Below are positions 15,698 to 24,182 of a DNA stretch of 64,000 nt, piece by piece. The position numbers and the translations under genes were made by a program. The notes beneath the pieces were generated by a model that worked only from the letters and a program-made list of their open reading frames with translations, was not told the DNA's origin and ran no database searches. Source of the stretch: a virus. The stretch covers positions 119,529-183,528 of the IMG/VR virus record IMGVR_UViG_3300049846_002130; one strand, given 5' to 3'. Each line of letters opens with the position of its first letter. Position 1 is the stretch's first letter.

Positions 15698-16380
15698 TAA
15701 AGTTTAATTATAATTGCTGTTTGATTATCAGTAGATAAAGAGTCAAGTTGGTCTAAGTTTTCCTTAGTAAAAGGAAGTAGACTTAGTTCTTCTGGGCCAA
15801 ACCCATCAAGTCCATCAGAATATATAGCTAGATAGTCGTAGTTATTTTGATCAAGCTTAATAGTTTTTACTTCAGTAAGGATATCATTATATCCATTAGA
15901 ACCTAAACAATTAATTAGCCGACCATCTGGAAGCTCATGGGGGTTTGTTTGATATTTAGTATCACCATATATAGATAGATATGAATCTCCAATATGAAGA
16001 TAGGTAACTTTATCGTCACTAACTAGAGCTAAAATTAGTGTAGCTCCTCTAAAATCACCATGACTATTAACTACATAATGAATTACTTTTGCTAAGTCTT
16101 TTAAGTAGCTTTCTAAAGCTTTATCATCGACATAGTTAAAGCTATCAGTAGCCATATCAACTACTTGAATTACTTCTTGAGAAGCTTTATCTCCATTTGG
16201 ATGACCGCCCATTCCGTCAGAGACAGCAATTAAGAGTTTATCGTCCAGTTCTTTAACTAAATAACTATCTTCTTGATAATCTCTCATATGTTGGCGATAG
16301 CAAATGTCTATTTGTTTGTTTTTTAACTTTAAAGATTCTATATGATCATTTTTATTAAAGCTAGTTAACTTCATAGCCAT
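15697..16380 (-). CDS. PP2C-like Ser/Thr protein phosphatase
   Basis: Metal-dependent phosphatase. Motifs in order: YQEDSYLV (the N-terminal acidic metal-binding motif), VSDGMGGH, GATLILAL, HIGDSYLSIY and IYSDGLDG, matching the metal-binding Asp residues of the PP2C fold. 227 residues is a minimal PP2C domain. Phage phosphatases of this class could reverse host Ser/Thr phosphorylation, including defence kinases; this is inference. The gene starts within the end of a small upstream ORF. Confidence 0.8.
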   Translation of the reverse strand: MAMKLTSFNKNDHIESLKLKNKQIDICYRQHMRDYQEDSYLVKELDDKLLIAVSDGMGGHPNGDKASQEVIQVVDMATDSFNYVDDKALESYLKDLAKVIHYVVNSHGDFRGATLILALVSDDKVTYLHIGDSYLSIYGDTKYQTNPHELPDGRLINCLGSNGYNDILTEVKTIKLDQNNYDYLAIYSDGLDGFGPEELSLLPFTKENLDQLDSLSTDNQTAIIIKL

Positions 16381-16538
16381 ATAAGTCCTATGTCTGTTGT
16401 CTTGTCAAATAGAGACACTGATACTTGTAAGCCAGTAAGTTCCTGAGCTGCATTATAGACAACAAAAAACTGAAGTCCCACACCCCATAGGTCAAGCATT
16501 TGATGTCGATCTATCTTTATAGATGGAATAAATCCCAT
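16371..16538 (-). CDS. Small protein, 55 aa
   Basis: Found by reading the gap: ATG at 16538 with GGAGAAC just upstream, and a TGA that overlaps the second ATG of the PP2C gene. The product begins MGFIPSIKIDRHQ, has a hydrophobic middle (GVGLQFFVVYNAAQ) and ends DIGLIWL. Good ribosome site and coupling make it a likely real gene. Function unknown. Confidence 0.6.
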   Translation of the reverse strand: MGFIPSIKIDRHQMLDLWGVGLQFFVVYNAAQELTGLQVSVSLFDKTTDIGLIWL

Positions 16539-16552
16539 AAGTTCTCCAATAA

Positions 16553-16575
16553 TTAGGGGGCTAAGTGCCCCCTAA
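16553..16575 (-). terminator. Terminator-like hairpin
   Basis: Nine-bp stem TTAGGGGGC/GCCCCCTAA with a 5-nt loop immediately after the TAA stop of the gene ending at 16577. It separates that gene from the 55-residue ORF and PP2C gene downstream. Confidence 0.6.
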
Positions 16576-16576
16576 A

Positions 16577-16777
16577 TTACTTCAATCCTTCAAAGTCTTC
16601 ATCGGTTTTAGTACTAGGTTCTGTCTTAGAGGTTCGTCTCCTCTTCATTTTTTCTGCAGCAGCAGCAAAGCCTTTTTCTAGTCCCCGTTCAAGGCCCTTG
16701 GCAGCTCCAGCCGCCACTAGATGTACAGCTGTAGCTTCTACAGCCTTAATTAAAAACTTTCCTATTGCATTACTCAT
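16577..16777 (-). CDS. Small Ala-rich protein with basic tail
   Basis: Sixty-six residues: an Ala-rich amphipathic helix (AVHLVAAGAAKGLERGLEKGFAAAAEKM), then KRRRTSKTEPS and an acidic end. The pattern suits membrane-surface association. Start overlaps the previous stop as TAATG. Confidence 0.5.
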   Translation of the reverse strand: MSNAIGKFLIKAVEATAVHLVAAGAAKGLERGLEKGFAAAAEKMKRRRTSKTEPSTKTDEDFEGLK

Positions 16778-16917
16778 TATTTTTCTCCTGAAGCTGTTTT
16801 AAAGATACCTGTCTTTTCACTAACCTTTCTCATAGCTAAAGCACCCGCTGTAAAACAAAATCCGGTAAGTGCTGCTCCGGTTATTTCTAAAGCAACAAGC
16901 ATAAGTAGTTTTTTCAT
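16777..16917 (-). CDS. Small hydrophobic protein, 46 aa
   Basis: Read from the gap between flanking genes. It starts MKKLLMLVALEITG with GGAGGAG upstream, has one TM segment and a short basic end (MRKVSEKTGIFKT). Both ends overlap neighbours (ATGA and TAATG), the hallmark of a real gene in this genome. Possibly a signal peptide-like or single-pass membrane protein. Confidence 0.6.
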   Translation of the reverse strand: MKKLLMLVALEITGAALTGFCFTAGALAMRKVSEKTGIFKTASGEK

Positions 16918-17279
16918 GCAACTCCTCCGTTAATAACAGACGGAAGAAACTGTAAAGAATAGGTTTTCCATTTCTTTGCTTCTTCTATCTGTCCATCTTC
17001 TTCGTATAAATAAATCTGATAATTAATATACCTAATAGGATCTACAACTAAACCAGTCACTCTCATTTTTATTTTAAGTTTATCTTCTTTGGCATGCAGA
17101 ATGGTTCCTGGTTGAACTATTTGAAACTTATGAGTAAATACGGGAAGCTTTTTCTTTGGAGCTATAAGTCCTTCTACTATTACTTCCCAACTATTAGTTA
17201 GTATAGGTTTAACTAACCTAACACAGTAGGTAATTTGTTCATACTCATATGTAAGCATCATACTGGGTATATATTTCAT
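16914..17279 (-). CDS. Hypothetical beta-rich protein, 121 aa
   Basis: Alternating hydrophobic/polar residues throughout (LTYEYEQITYCVRLVKP; MRVTGLVVDPIRYINYQIYLYEED) indicate a beta sandwich. No motif recognised. It follows an 80-residue beta protein by one base and is followed by two small membrane proteins; these four and the protease gene upstream form one leftward block. Confidence 0.5.
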   Translation of the reverse strand: MKYIPSMMLTYEYEQITYCVRLVKPILTNSWEVIVEGLIAPKKKLPVFTHKFQIVQPGTILHAKEDKLKIKMRVTGLVVDPIRYINYQIYLYEEDGQIEEAKKWKTYSLQFLPSVINGGVA

Positions 17280-17280
17280 A

Positions 17281-17523
17281 TTAACTTAATTCTACTTTAC
17301 TAACAACTATAGTCTGCTTGTTGGTTCCACCGACGGTGGCGACTCCCCCAATCTTTTGTCCATAAACTCGCACCTGTGCTTCTTTGTTAGTCAAAACTAC
17401 TTGATCTAATATAGTTTTTACTGTTGGGTCAGCAGCAAGGTTATAGGTAAGAGTGGGGGTCACAAGCTCATACTTACCAGGACCAATATCCTGGTAAGTG
17501 AGTGTACCTAATATGCTAATCAT
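17281..17523 (-). CDS. Hypothetical beta-rich protein, 80 aa
   Basis: Short strands separated by Gly and Asp (ILGTLTYQDIGPGKYELVTP) suggest a compact beta domain. Start codon overlaps the stop of the subtilisin-like protease gene by one base, so translation is coupled to the protease. It could be an inhibitor, chaperone or substrate, but nothing in the sequence shows which. Confidence 0.5.
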   Translation of the reverse strand: MISILGTLTYQDIGPGKYELVTPTLTYNLAADPTVKTILDQVVLTNKEAQVRVYGQKIGGVATVGGTNKQTIVVSKVELS

Positions 17524-19211
17524 TATACTTCTCCATTCTTGTTTTGGAACTCAGCCACTACTACCATAAGTAGCGCTGTACAAATGGCGCTTATAGCAAT
17601 CCAGGCTCTAGAACCAATACTGTCTAGAAACCAGACAGGATTGAACTGAAGTAAGGCATCAGCTGCCAAATAAGTTGTCATACCTGCAAGTAGACCTAAT
17701 ACAGCGGTTCTAGTTCTACGAAATGGAGTCAATGTAAAGACAGCTGGAAGAGCAATAAGCGGACTTAACCAAAGTGGAAAACCACTAGCACCAGGACCGA
17801 ACATTAGGTCTGGTAAGTCAAATATATGGAACGTGCCTGGAACAGCACCTGTCCACTTAAGTGGTAGAAGATTAAGTGGTGCAAGAGCACCTGCCCAAAG
17901 GCCAGTCCACAAACTAGTTTGAACAGAAAACTTATTAGAAAACGAGTATGTCTTTGAGACCAATCCTACCAGTAGAACACTAAGTAAAGCAATAAGTGTT
18001 GTTTGCTTAATTGGAGGAGAACTTACTGGAAGGTCTGCAATAGCGGACTTACCACCTCGATGCTTAAGTACAGCGTCCTTAAGGTTGATAATACCAGCAC
18101 CTACCTCAACTGACTTTGGACCATGAGCTGTACTTGTAAGTAATGGAGTGACCTCTTTTGGAGCAATACCTTCACTTAGTAAAACTGCTACAGCACCTGC
18201 AACATGTGGGGTAGCCATAGAGGTACCCTGCCACTCTAGGAACTGTTCAGTTCTATTACCAGGATTTGTTAGCTGCCAGACACCTCCACCTGGAAAATTC
18301 TTATTTCCACCAGGCGCAGCCAAGACTAGGTCCGCACCATAGCTCGAGTAATACGAACGCTTATGGTCAGGGCCAGTCGCACCGACGCTAATAACGTCGG
18401 GGTATAGGGCTGGGTAGCCCATACAGCCTTCGCAGCCATCATTACCAGCGGCAGCAACAACTACAACATTATGGTCTACAGCATACTTTACTGCATCACG
18501 TATAACCTTGCTGGGTGTCGGGCCACCAAGACTCATGCTGATAACACCAGCACCCTGATCTGTTGCCCAACGAATACCACCAGCAATCCAGTCATTATAT
18601 CCAAATCCAGCATCAGAAAGTACCTTTACTGGCAATACTTTGACATGACGAGCAACGCCAACACCACTAATACCATTATCTACAACCTCACCAATAGTGG
18701 AGGCACAATGAGTACCATGACCATGCATATCGGTTAGCTTTTCGCCAGTAAAAGACTTGCCCTTTAGAATACGCTCTGGATCCATATCACTAGTCTTAGT
18801 GAATCCAGTATCTAGTACAGCAACAATGATACCTTCTCCACCTTTGGTATTGGTCCAAGCCCAAGGAGCATCAATCTCACCCATATGCCATTGCTTATTA
18901 AACTCTGGATCATTTGGCTTTAAGTCTGGCTCATCGGTAGCTACCAACATTCCAGTAATTACATACTGAATTCTTGGCTCAACAGATGTAACATTGGCCT
19001 GGCTTTCAAAGAAAGCTAAGCCTTCTGAAAGATTGCTAACTTCAACAATAGCAATAGACTCATCTACAAGAGACTCGTCTGCCCAATCTGCAGAAATAAT
19101 GTTTGAGCCAACAAGATTGTGTAGTTCAGTTGTTGAAGTATTGTCTACAAAGTCGACAACAAGAGTACTTGCATTAGCTACTGTTAACAAACTAAGTAAT
19201 ACTGGTATCAT
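17523..19211 (-). CDS. Subtilisin-like serine protease with C-terminal membrane domain
   Basis: S8 family endopeptidase. Signal peptide MIPVLLSLLTVANAS, a propeptide-like region to about 100, then the catalytic domain with Asp134 (AVLDTGF), His165 (MHGHGTHCA), oxyanion Asn257 (AAAGNDG) and Ser331 (QGTSMATPHVAGA). After residue 390 there are about five hydrophobic segments (TLIALLSVLLVGLVS; WISPLIALP-type stretches; AWIAISAICTALLMVVVAEF), so the protease is tethered to the membrane with the active site outside. All catalytic residues are intact. Ribosome site CAGGAG. Phages rarely carry an exported, membrane-tethered subtilase. Confidence 0.88.
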   Translation of the reverse strand: MIPVLLSLLTVANASTLVVDFVDNTSTTELHNLVGSNIISADWADESLVDESIAIVEVSNLSEGLAFFESQANVTSVEPRIQYVITGMLVATDEPDLKPNDPEFNKQWHMGEIDAPWAWTNTKGGEGIIVAVLDTGFTKTSDMDPERILKGKSFTGEKLTDMHGHGTHCASTIGEVVDNGISGVGVARHVKVLPVKVLSDAGFGYNDWIAGGIRWATDQGAGVISMSLGGPTPSKVIRDAVKYAVDHNVVVVAAAGNDGCEGCMGYPALYPDVISVGATGPDHKRSYYSSYGADLVLAAPGGNKNFPGGGVWQLTNPGNRTEQFLEWQGTSMATPHVAGAVAVLLSEGIAPKEVTPLLTSTAHGPKSVEVGAGIINLKDAVLKHRGGKSAIADLPVSSPPIKQTTLIALLSVLLVGLVSKTYSFSNKFSVQTSLWTGLWAGALAPLNLLPLKWTGAVPGTFHIFDLPDLMFGPGASGFPLWLSPLIALPAVFTLTPFRRTRTAVLGLLAGMTTYLAADALLQFNPVWFLDSIGSRAWIAISAICTALLMVVVAEFQNKNGEV

Positions 19212-19236
19212 TCTTTCTCCTGGTTACCTATCCATA

Positions 19237-19252
19237 GCTGCCGTCAGGCAGC
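19237..19252. promoter_or_regulatory. GTCA-tetraloop hairpin in divergent intergenic region
   Basis: Six-bp stem GCTGCC/GGCAGC with loop GTCA, between the leftward protease gene and the rightward promoter at 19262. Same loop recurs in several other hairpins of this window. Confidence 0.4.
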
Positions 19253-19261
19253 ACCTACTTC

Positions 19262-19290
19262 TTGACTACTTTCAAATACAACTATATAAT
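19262..19290 (+). promoter_or_regulatory. Sigma-70-type promoter for the tail-fibre cassette
   Basis: TTGACT (19262-19267), a 17-nt spacer and TATAAT (19285-19290): near-perfect consensus. Expected start point is about 19297, only some 8 nt before the ATG at 19305, which has no Shine-Dalgarno sequence, so the message may be leaderless or nearly so. Confidence 0.75.
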
Positions 19291-19304
19291 TAACTTAATT
19301 TAAA

Positions 19305-20489
19305 ATGCAGACTACGAAACAAATTATTACTTATAATCTTTCTTCTACTTTTGAAGAGCAGGAGCTGATCAAACTAGCTTCACCTCTTCGATTGGTTAAT
19401 ATATCTGCTGAAATTACTGATGGCTCTGGTACCTTTAGTATAGAGATTAGAGAACGATCTGGTACGGTAAATCCGACATATATACCAGTTTCGTATACTG
19501 CTATATCGGAACTTAATGAATATCCCGATGTAGATATATTCCCTTTTAGTTCTAATAATAGAAATATTATTTGGATTGCTCTTAAAAAAGATTCTGGAAC
19601 TATTAATACTCTTAGAGTTAATCTTCGGTTTAATTATGGTCCAGAAACTGATGTGCTAGATGTTTCTAGAGGTGGTACGGGGCAAAGTAATGTTGTTGAT
19701 GCTTTAAATGCTTTATTACCCTCACAGACTGGTAACGCAGGCTTTTATTTATCAACAGATGGTATTAATGCTTTATGGGCTCCCGTAGCCGGGGGTGGGG
19801 GTCCTGGTATCTCTGATGGTGACAAAGGAGATATAACTGTTAGTGGCAGCGGATTAGTTTGGACTATAGATAATAGTACTATTACAAACTCAAAGTTAGC
19901 TGATATGTCGGCCAGTACTTTAAAGGGCAATAATACTGGTAGTTCTGGGGCACCATTAGATTTAACCACCACACAAGTAAAATCAATGTTGGCTATTACT
20001 GAAAGTGATGTAGCTAATCTTACTTCTGATCTTGCAGCAAAAGCTCCTTTAGCTAGTCCGACATTTACAGGAACAGTTGTTTTACCAACAAATACATCTA
20101 TTGGTAGTGTAAGCTCTACAGAAATTAGCTATATAGATGGTGTAACTAGCAGTATTCAAACACAACTAGATAGTAAATCTAGTATAGGTCATACACATGT
20201 TGTTGCAAACATTACTGATTATACTAGTAGTACAAACTCATTAATTTCTACAGCTATAACAGCACATGCAGGAGCAGCCGATCCACATACTGGATATCAA
20301 CTAGAATCTGAAAAAAATGCTACTAGTGGTTATGCTGGACTTGATAGTTCAACCTTAGTTCCAGTAGCCTTATTGGGTACCGGAACAGCTAATTCGTCTA
20401 AGTTTTTACGTGGTGATCGTGTTTGGGCCACGCCAGCAGGTGGTGGTGGCGGAACAATAAATTCATATTTCCCCTCAGGCTGGGGATAG
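19305..20489 (+). CDS. Tail-fibre protein
   Basis: A 394-residue protein with an N-terminal beta domain (residues 1-105), then typical phage fibre sequence: DVSRGGTGQSNVVDAL, GDKGDITVSGSGLVWTID, SKLADMSASTLKGNNTGS, APLASPTFTGTV, and a C-terminal GTGTANSSKFLRGDRVWA followed by a poly-Gly linker. These are common trimeric-fibre shaft and trigger motifs. First gene of the rightward fibre cassette, directly behind a strong promoter and lacking an obvious ribosome site. Confidence 0.85.
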   Translation: MQTTKQIITYNLSSTFEEQELIKLASPLRLVNISAEITDGSGTFSIEIRERSGTVNPTYIPVSYTAISELNEYPDVDIFPFSSNNRNIIWIALKKDSGTINTLRVNLRFNYGPETDVLDVSRGGTGQSNVVDALNALLPSQTGNAGFYLSTDGINALWAPVAGGGGPGISDGDKGDITVSGSGLVWTIDNSTITNSKLADMSASTLKGNNTGSSGAPLDLTTTQVKSMLAITESDVANLTSDLAAKAPLASPTFTGTVVLPTNTSIGSVSSTEISYIDGVTSSIQTQLDSKSSIGHTHVVANITDYTSSTNSLISTAITAHAGAADPHTGYQLESEKNATSGYAGLDSSTLVPVALLGTGTANSSKFLRGDRVWATPAGGGGGTINSYFPSGWG

Positions 20490-20497
20490 GAGCTTAA

Positions 20498-20929
20498 ATG
20501 GCTAAGACAACTACTTTTTCAAACGACTTAGTTGCATTAATTTTTAATGCAACAGCAATAGCTAACATTGCAGACAATGCTGCGTCGTCTCCAATAACCA
20601 TATTGTATGTTAGTCTACATACCTCCAGTCCTGGAGTTGGTGGAAACCAAACAACTAATGAGACTGCATATACTAACTATGCTAGGGTTGCTGTAAACAG
20701 AAACTCTGGAGGTTGGACAGTTGCTAGCGGCAGCGCAGCAAACACTGCGCTAATTCAGTTTCCAACTTGTGGTGCTTCTGGTAGTACAGTCACTCATGTT
20801 GGTATTGGAACCGCATCATCTGGTACCGGAAAGCTTTTGTATTCTGGAGCACTCTCAGCAAGCTTAGGTGTCTCTACAAACATACAGCCACAGTTTAGTG
20901 CAAGTGCTCTAACTACTACGGAATCATAA
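20498..20929 (+). CDS. Tail-associated structural protein
   Basis: 143 residues; the segment ITILYVSLHTSSPGVGGNQTTNE followed by YARVAVNRNSGGWTV matches a widespread family of small phage tail/fibre proteins that often sit beside fibre genes. Rich in Ser, Thr and Ala, beta-structured. Good GGAG upstream. It overlaps the next small ORF as TAATG. Confidence 0.75.
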   Translation: MAKTTTFSNDLVALIFNATAIANIADNAASSPITILYVSLHTSSPGVGGNQTTNETAYTNYARVAVNRNSGGWTVASGSAANTALIQFPTCGASGSTVTHVGIGTASSGTGKLLYSGALSASLGVSTNIQPQFSASALTTTES

Positions 20930-21060
20930 TGCTAATCTGTGGAGATTGTAAGCAACCTGTAGTAATTAAGGATAATGTAATTGTTAGAAGTTGTAATCAT
21001 ACAGGTTCAATAATTGCTAACTTAACTGCAAAAGTAAAAGCACATGGCAATCTTAAATGA
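20929..21060 (+). CDS. Small zinc-knuckle protein (Com-like)
   Basis: A 43-residue ORF found in the gap and coupled at both ends (TAATG before, ATGA after). It reads MLICGDCKQPVV then RSCNHTGSIIA, a C-x2-C...C-x-H zinc-finger pattern similar in size to phage Mu Com and related regulators that sit inside structural operons. RNA-binding control of the next gene is a reasonable guess only. Confidence 0.6.
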   Translation: MLICGDCKQPVVIKDNVIVRSCNHTGSIIANLTAKVKAHGNLK

Positions 21061-21908
21061 GTTTTAGAAGTTATAGAGATATTTATCTAGCAATAGAAGC
21101 TGGACAATATAATGTAAATACTTTTGCTAAAACTCAGTCACAAGTTAATACAGCTGCTATTGGTGTTGATTTATCTATGGCACCTGGTAATCCAAAGGCC
21201 AATTATTATATTGGTGATCCCCTAACTGCAACAACATTAACAGCTGGGGGTTTGACTCCAGCTAATGCTGTATCTCCATATAAAAAATATTTATATAGGC
21301 TTGGCATAGCAATGCCAACTAACGCAAACGGTAACTTAACAACATTTTATCTTTGTGACTACTTACTATTTTATTCGTTTATAGATATGAGTGATACATC
21401 TGAACAGGTGTTGGATAACACTATTAGTCTTCCTCGCTATACAACAGGTGAGGGAGTCCAGATGGCAGCTGTATTATTACAAACTCAAACCGGTGGAGTA
21501 ACCTTTTCTGTAAAGTATGTTAATTCTGATGGAACTACTAATAGAACTACACCAACTATTACCTGTAACACTTCAACAGCAGCTACCTGTATACTTAACA
21601 GTAATACTACTGGGACAACACCTGGTTTGTTTATGCCATTACAAATAGGAGATAAAGGTGTAAGAAGTATTACTTCTATAACATTTGATACAGCAGATAT
21701 AGGAGTAATGGCTTTAATTTTAGTTAAGCCAATAGCGACTTTAAATTACCATAGTAACGCAGCCTATGCAGAGACAGAATATCTTAGAGCTGGAAGCTCT
21801 TTGCCTGAAATTAAAGACGGAGCTTATCTAAACTTAATAGCTTGGGGTGGAGCCGGAAGCTGGGTAGGGTCTCCATTCACAGGAATGATCGAAACTATTT
21901 GGGGTTAA
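21057..21908 (+). CDS. Virion structural protein, paralogue A
   Basis: 283 residues, beta-rich. Shares landmarks with the next gene: a central ISLPRYTTGEGVQ, GLFMPLQIGDKGVRSI, and a C-terminal SLPEIKDGAYLNLIAWGG ending TIWG. The two genes are probably an old duplication. Lies between fibre genes, so a baseplate, collar or receptor-binding role is likely. Starts with an ATGA overlap. Confidence 0.65.
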   Translation: MSFRSYRDIYLAIEAGQYNVNTFAKTQSQVNTAAIGVDLSMAPGNPKANYYIGDPLTATTLTAGGLTPANAVSPYKKYLYRLGIAMPTNANGNLTTFYLCDYLLFYSFIDMSDTSEQVLDNTISLPRYTTGEGVQMAAVLLQTQTGGVTFSVKYVNSDGTTNRTTPTITCNTSTAATCILNSNTTGTTPGLFMPLQIGDKGVRSITSITFDTADIGVMALILVKPIATLNYHSNAAYAETEYLRAGSSLPEIKDGAYLNLIAWGGAGSWVGSPFTGMIETIWG

Positions 21909-21909
21909 A

Positions 21910-23064
21910 ATGCCAGGATTTACATCACAAGATGATATGATTAGTGAGATCTCTACTTTTGGTAAGACTTATAGAAATGATTGGAATAAATCTTTCTTAC
22001 CAACAACAGCAGCAGTAGCTGGTGAATGGCACTGTTTGGCAAGATCGCAGGGAAGTCCAACTGCTGATGCCCTTTATAATACTGGAACTAACTTGGCTTT
22101 TCAACCAGTTACAGATGCAACAGCTAATAATAGTTCATTTGTTCATGGTGGAGATGTAACTACTGATTATAAACACTTGTTAAGTGCTTCTGCTGTAGCT
22201 GCTACTGGTACAATTGTGCCATTTTATTTAATGTTAGTTGATCTAATTGGGTTTTATCGGGTAACTTCTGTTACTACGACAACACCACAATCTTTAACAA
22301 ATACATTAAGTGTTACTAATAACTTTACTGCAGATGCTTCTACAGATGTATGTACACATACATTTTATAATTTATTAGCTTATACAAGAGTAAGATTAAC
22401 TACAACAGTTACTCTTCCTGCTGGTTTAGCAACAGCTACAGACTACTATGTAATTAAGCTAACAGACACTACTTGTAAGTTGGCTTCATCATATGCCAAT
22501 GCTGTTGCTGGTACAGCAATAAATATTACTGATGCGGGTACAGGAACCCATACAATCAATACTTTGCTTCCTCGTTATACTAACGGAGCTAGAGTCCGCC
22601 CCTTTATGTGGAACACAAATGCTACCCCAATGGGAGCAGCAACACCCAACTTAAGTATTGGGTATACTAATGCTGCTCAGACAGGTAGCCGTGCCACACC
22701 AACAACCTTACCTATTGGAAAGACTGCTGCTGCTAATGGGCTCGTATTATATTCTGGAAACGGTTCTGGTAAATATGGACCCTTTATGCCTTTACAGGCG
22801 GGTGATACTGGTGTTGCCCAAGTAGATACGGTAACAATATCTGTTTCTTATGTATCTGGAGAGTTTTCTATAGGTTTAGCAGTACCACTTATGGCACTAC
22901 CTGCAACTACTTTAGGTGTAGCAACTGAAAGAGAATTTGTTAATCAATTTCCGTCATTACCTCGTATTTATGATGGTGCAAATCTACAGTTATTAATGTA
23001 TTCAGGTGCTAACACAGCTACGAGTACCCCAATGATGGGTCATCTTGAGTTTGCCTGGGGATAA
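21910..23064 (+). CDS. Virion structural protein, paralogue B
   Basis: 384 residues, with the same landmarks as paralogue A (LLPRYTNGARV, GPFMPLQAGDTGV, SLPRIYDGANLQLLMYSG, ending FAWG). It carries an insertion of about 80 residues (TTPQSLTNTLSVTNNF to GTGTHTI) that is absent from paralogue A and looks like a grafted beta domain. One base separates the two genes. Confidence 0.65.
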   Translation: MPGFTSQDDMISEISTFGKTYRNDWNKSFLPTTAAVAGEWHCLARSQGSPTADALYNTGTNLAFQPVTDATANNSSFVHGGDVTTDYKHLLSASAVAATGTIVPFYLMLVDLIGFYRVTSVTTTTPQSLTNTLSVTNNFTADASTDVCTHTFYNLLAYTRVRLTTTVTLPAGLATATDYYVIKLTDTTCKLASSYANAVAGTAINITDAGTGTHTINTLLPRYTNGARVRPFMWNTNATPMGAATPNLSIGYTNAAQTGSRATPTTLPIGKTAAANGLVLYSGNGSGKYGPFMPLQAGDTGVAQVDTVTISVSYVSGEFSIGLAVPLMALPATTLGVATEREFVNQFPSLPRIYDGANLQLLMYSGANTATSTPMMGHLEFAWG

Positions 23065-23067
23065 TAA

Positions 23068-23961
23068 TTGCTTTTAAAGAATAAGAACACATTAGCTGGT
23101 CAGCCAGTTAGATATATAACTGGTAGCTTAGGTCACTTTCCAGAAAGCTTCTGGTCTGGTCCGACAAGAAGTCGGACAGCAATGAGTTCTATTTCTGCTG
23201 TACCTAATGGATACAACGATTCTCTTGCCTTAATCTTACCTCGTAGTACTAATGGTATAAGTTCCTATAATCAAATAATTGGGGACTCTGCTATTAGTGC
23301 TACACTAATAGCAGGGGCTCCTATAGTTGCTGCTGTTACTGGTAATGGAGATATTACTACAGCTGTAATTAGTTATATTACTGAGGGCGAAATAGCAGCT
23401 ACTCTTACCGGTAGCGGAGATATAGTTGGAACTCTTTCCTATATTACTCATTCAGATCTTGTAGCGGCCCTTACTGGAGACTCTAGTATTGTTGCAACTT
23501 TAACTGAAGGCAGAGTATTAGAAGCTGTACTTACAGGCGATAATACAATAACTGCAACTTTAATTGGTACATATCCAATTAGTTCTTCTATTGTAGGAAA
23601 TGGAGATATAGTAAGTGATCTACTCGGAATAGGCTATATGATTGTTACCATACCTGGTAGTAGTAGCACATCAGTAGGAGCTACTGATGTGCCAGCCTAT
23701 ATAGGTGCCACAATAACTGCAGCTGGAGAGACACTAACAACAACAAATGTTGCTTCTGCCGTATGGAGTGCTGTAGTCGAAGCTGGGTTCACTTACGAAC
23801 AAGCTATAGAAATACTACTTGCTGTAGCTGCCGGCAAAACAACAATAGTCGATCTAGGTGGAGGTGATGCTACTGTCACCTTTAGAGACCTAGATGATGT
23901 TGTTGATAGGGTAGTAGCAGATATGTCTGGTAGTGAGCGAACTAATGTAACTATTAGTTAG
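23068..23961 (+). CDS. Structural protein with GxGDI repeats
   Basis: Probably starts at TTG (23068) after a GGGGA site. 297 residues. The middle holds about six degenerate repeats of the type (V/L)TGxGDI(V/T)xxL, each about 20 residues, as in beta-solenoid or spike proteins. The C-terminal part is helical (VASAVWSAVVEAGFTYEQAIEILL). It ends head-on with the leftward mnmA unit, stops overlapping by a few bases. Confidence 0.65.
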   Translation: MLLKNKNTLAGQPVRYITGSLGHFPESFWSGPTRSRTAMSSISAVPNGYNDSLALILPRSTNGISSYNQIIGDSAISATLIAGAPIVAAVTGNGDITTAVISYITEGEIAATLTGSGDIVGTLSYITHSDLVAALTGDSSIVATLTEGRVLEAVLTGDNTITATLIGTYPISSSIVGNGDIVSDLLGIGYMIVTIPGSSSTSVGATDVPAYIGATITAAGETLTTTNVASAVWSAVVEAGFTYEQAIEILLAVAAGKTTIVDLGGGDATVTFRDLDDVVDRVVADMSGSERTNVTIS

Positions 23962-24182
23962 AATAAGAAATTATCTAACTTATTTGCAGATAAAGTCTTA
24001 ATTTGATTCAAGATCTTATCTAGTTCTTCAATAGATTGAAATGATTTGGACCCTAAATAGGCTCTATGTCTTGCCCAAGATGGAAATCCCCATACATATA
24101 TTCTATTAGATTCTATCCGTATTGCTAGATTTTTAGCTTCAATTATAGAGTATAAATCAGCTAAACCAATCATCTGATCCAA
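23958..24182 (-). CDS. Hypothetical protein coupled to mnmA
   Basis: Seventy-four residues, overlapping the 3' end of mnmA by 13 nt, so probably translated with it. Contains SNRIYVWGFPSWARHRAYLG and a helical C-terminus (SIEELDKILNQIKTL). No family recognised. Confidence 0.5.
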   Translation of the reverse strand: MDQMIGLADLYSIIEAKNLAIRIESNRIYVWGFPSWARHRAYLGSKSFQSIEELDKILNQIKTLSANKLDNFLF

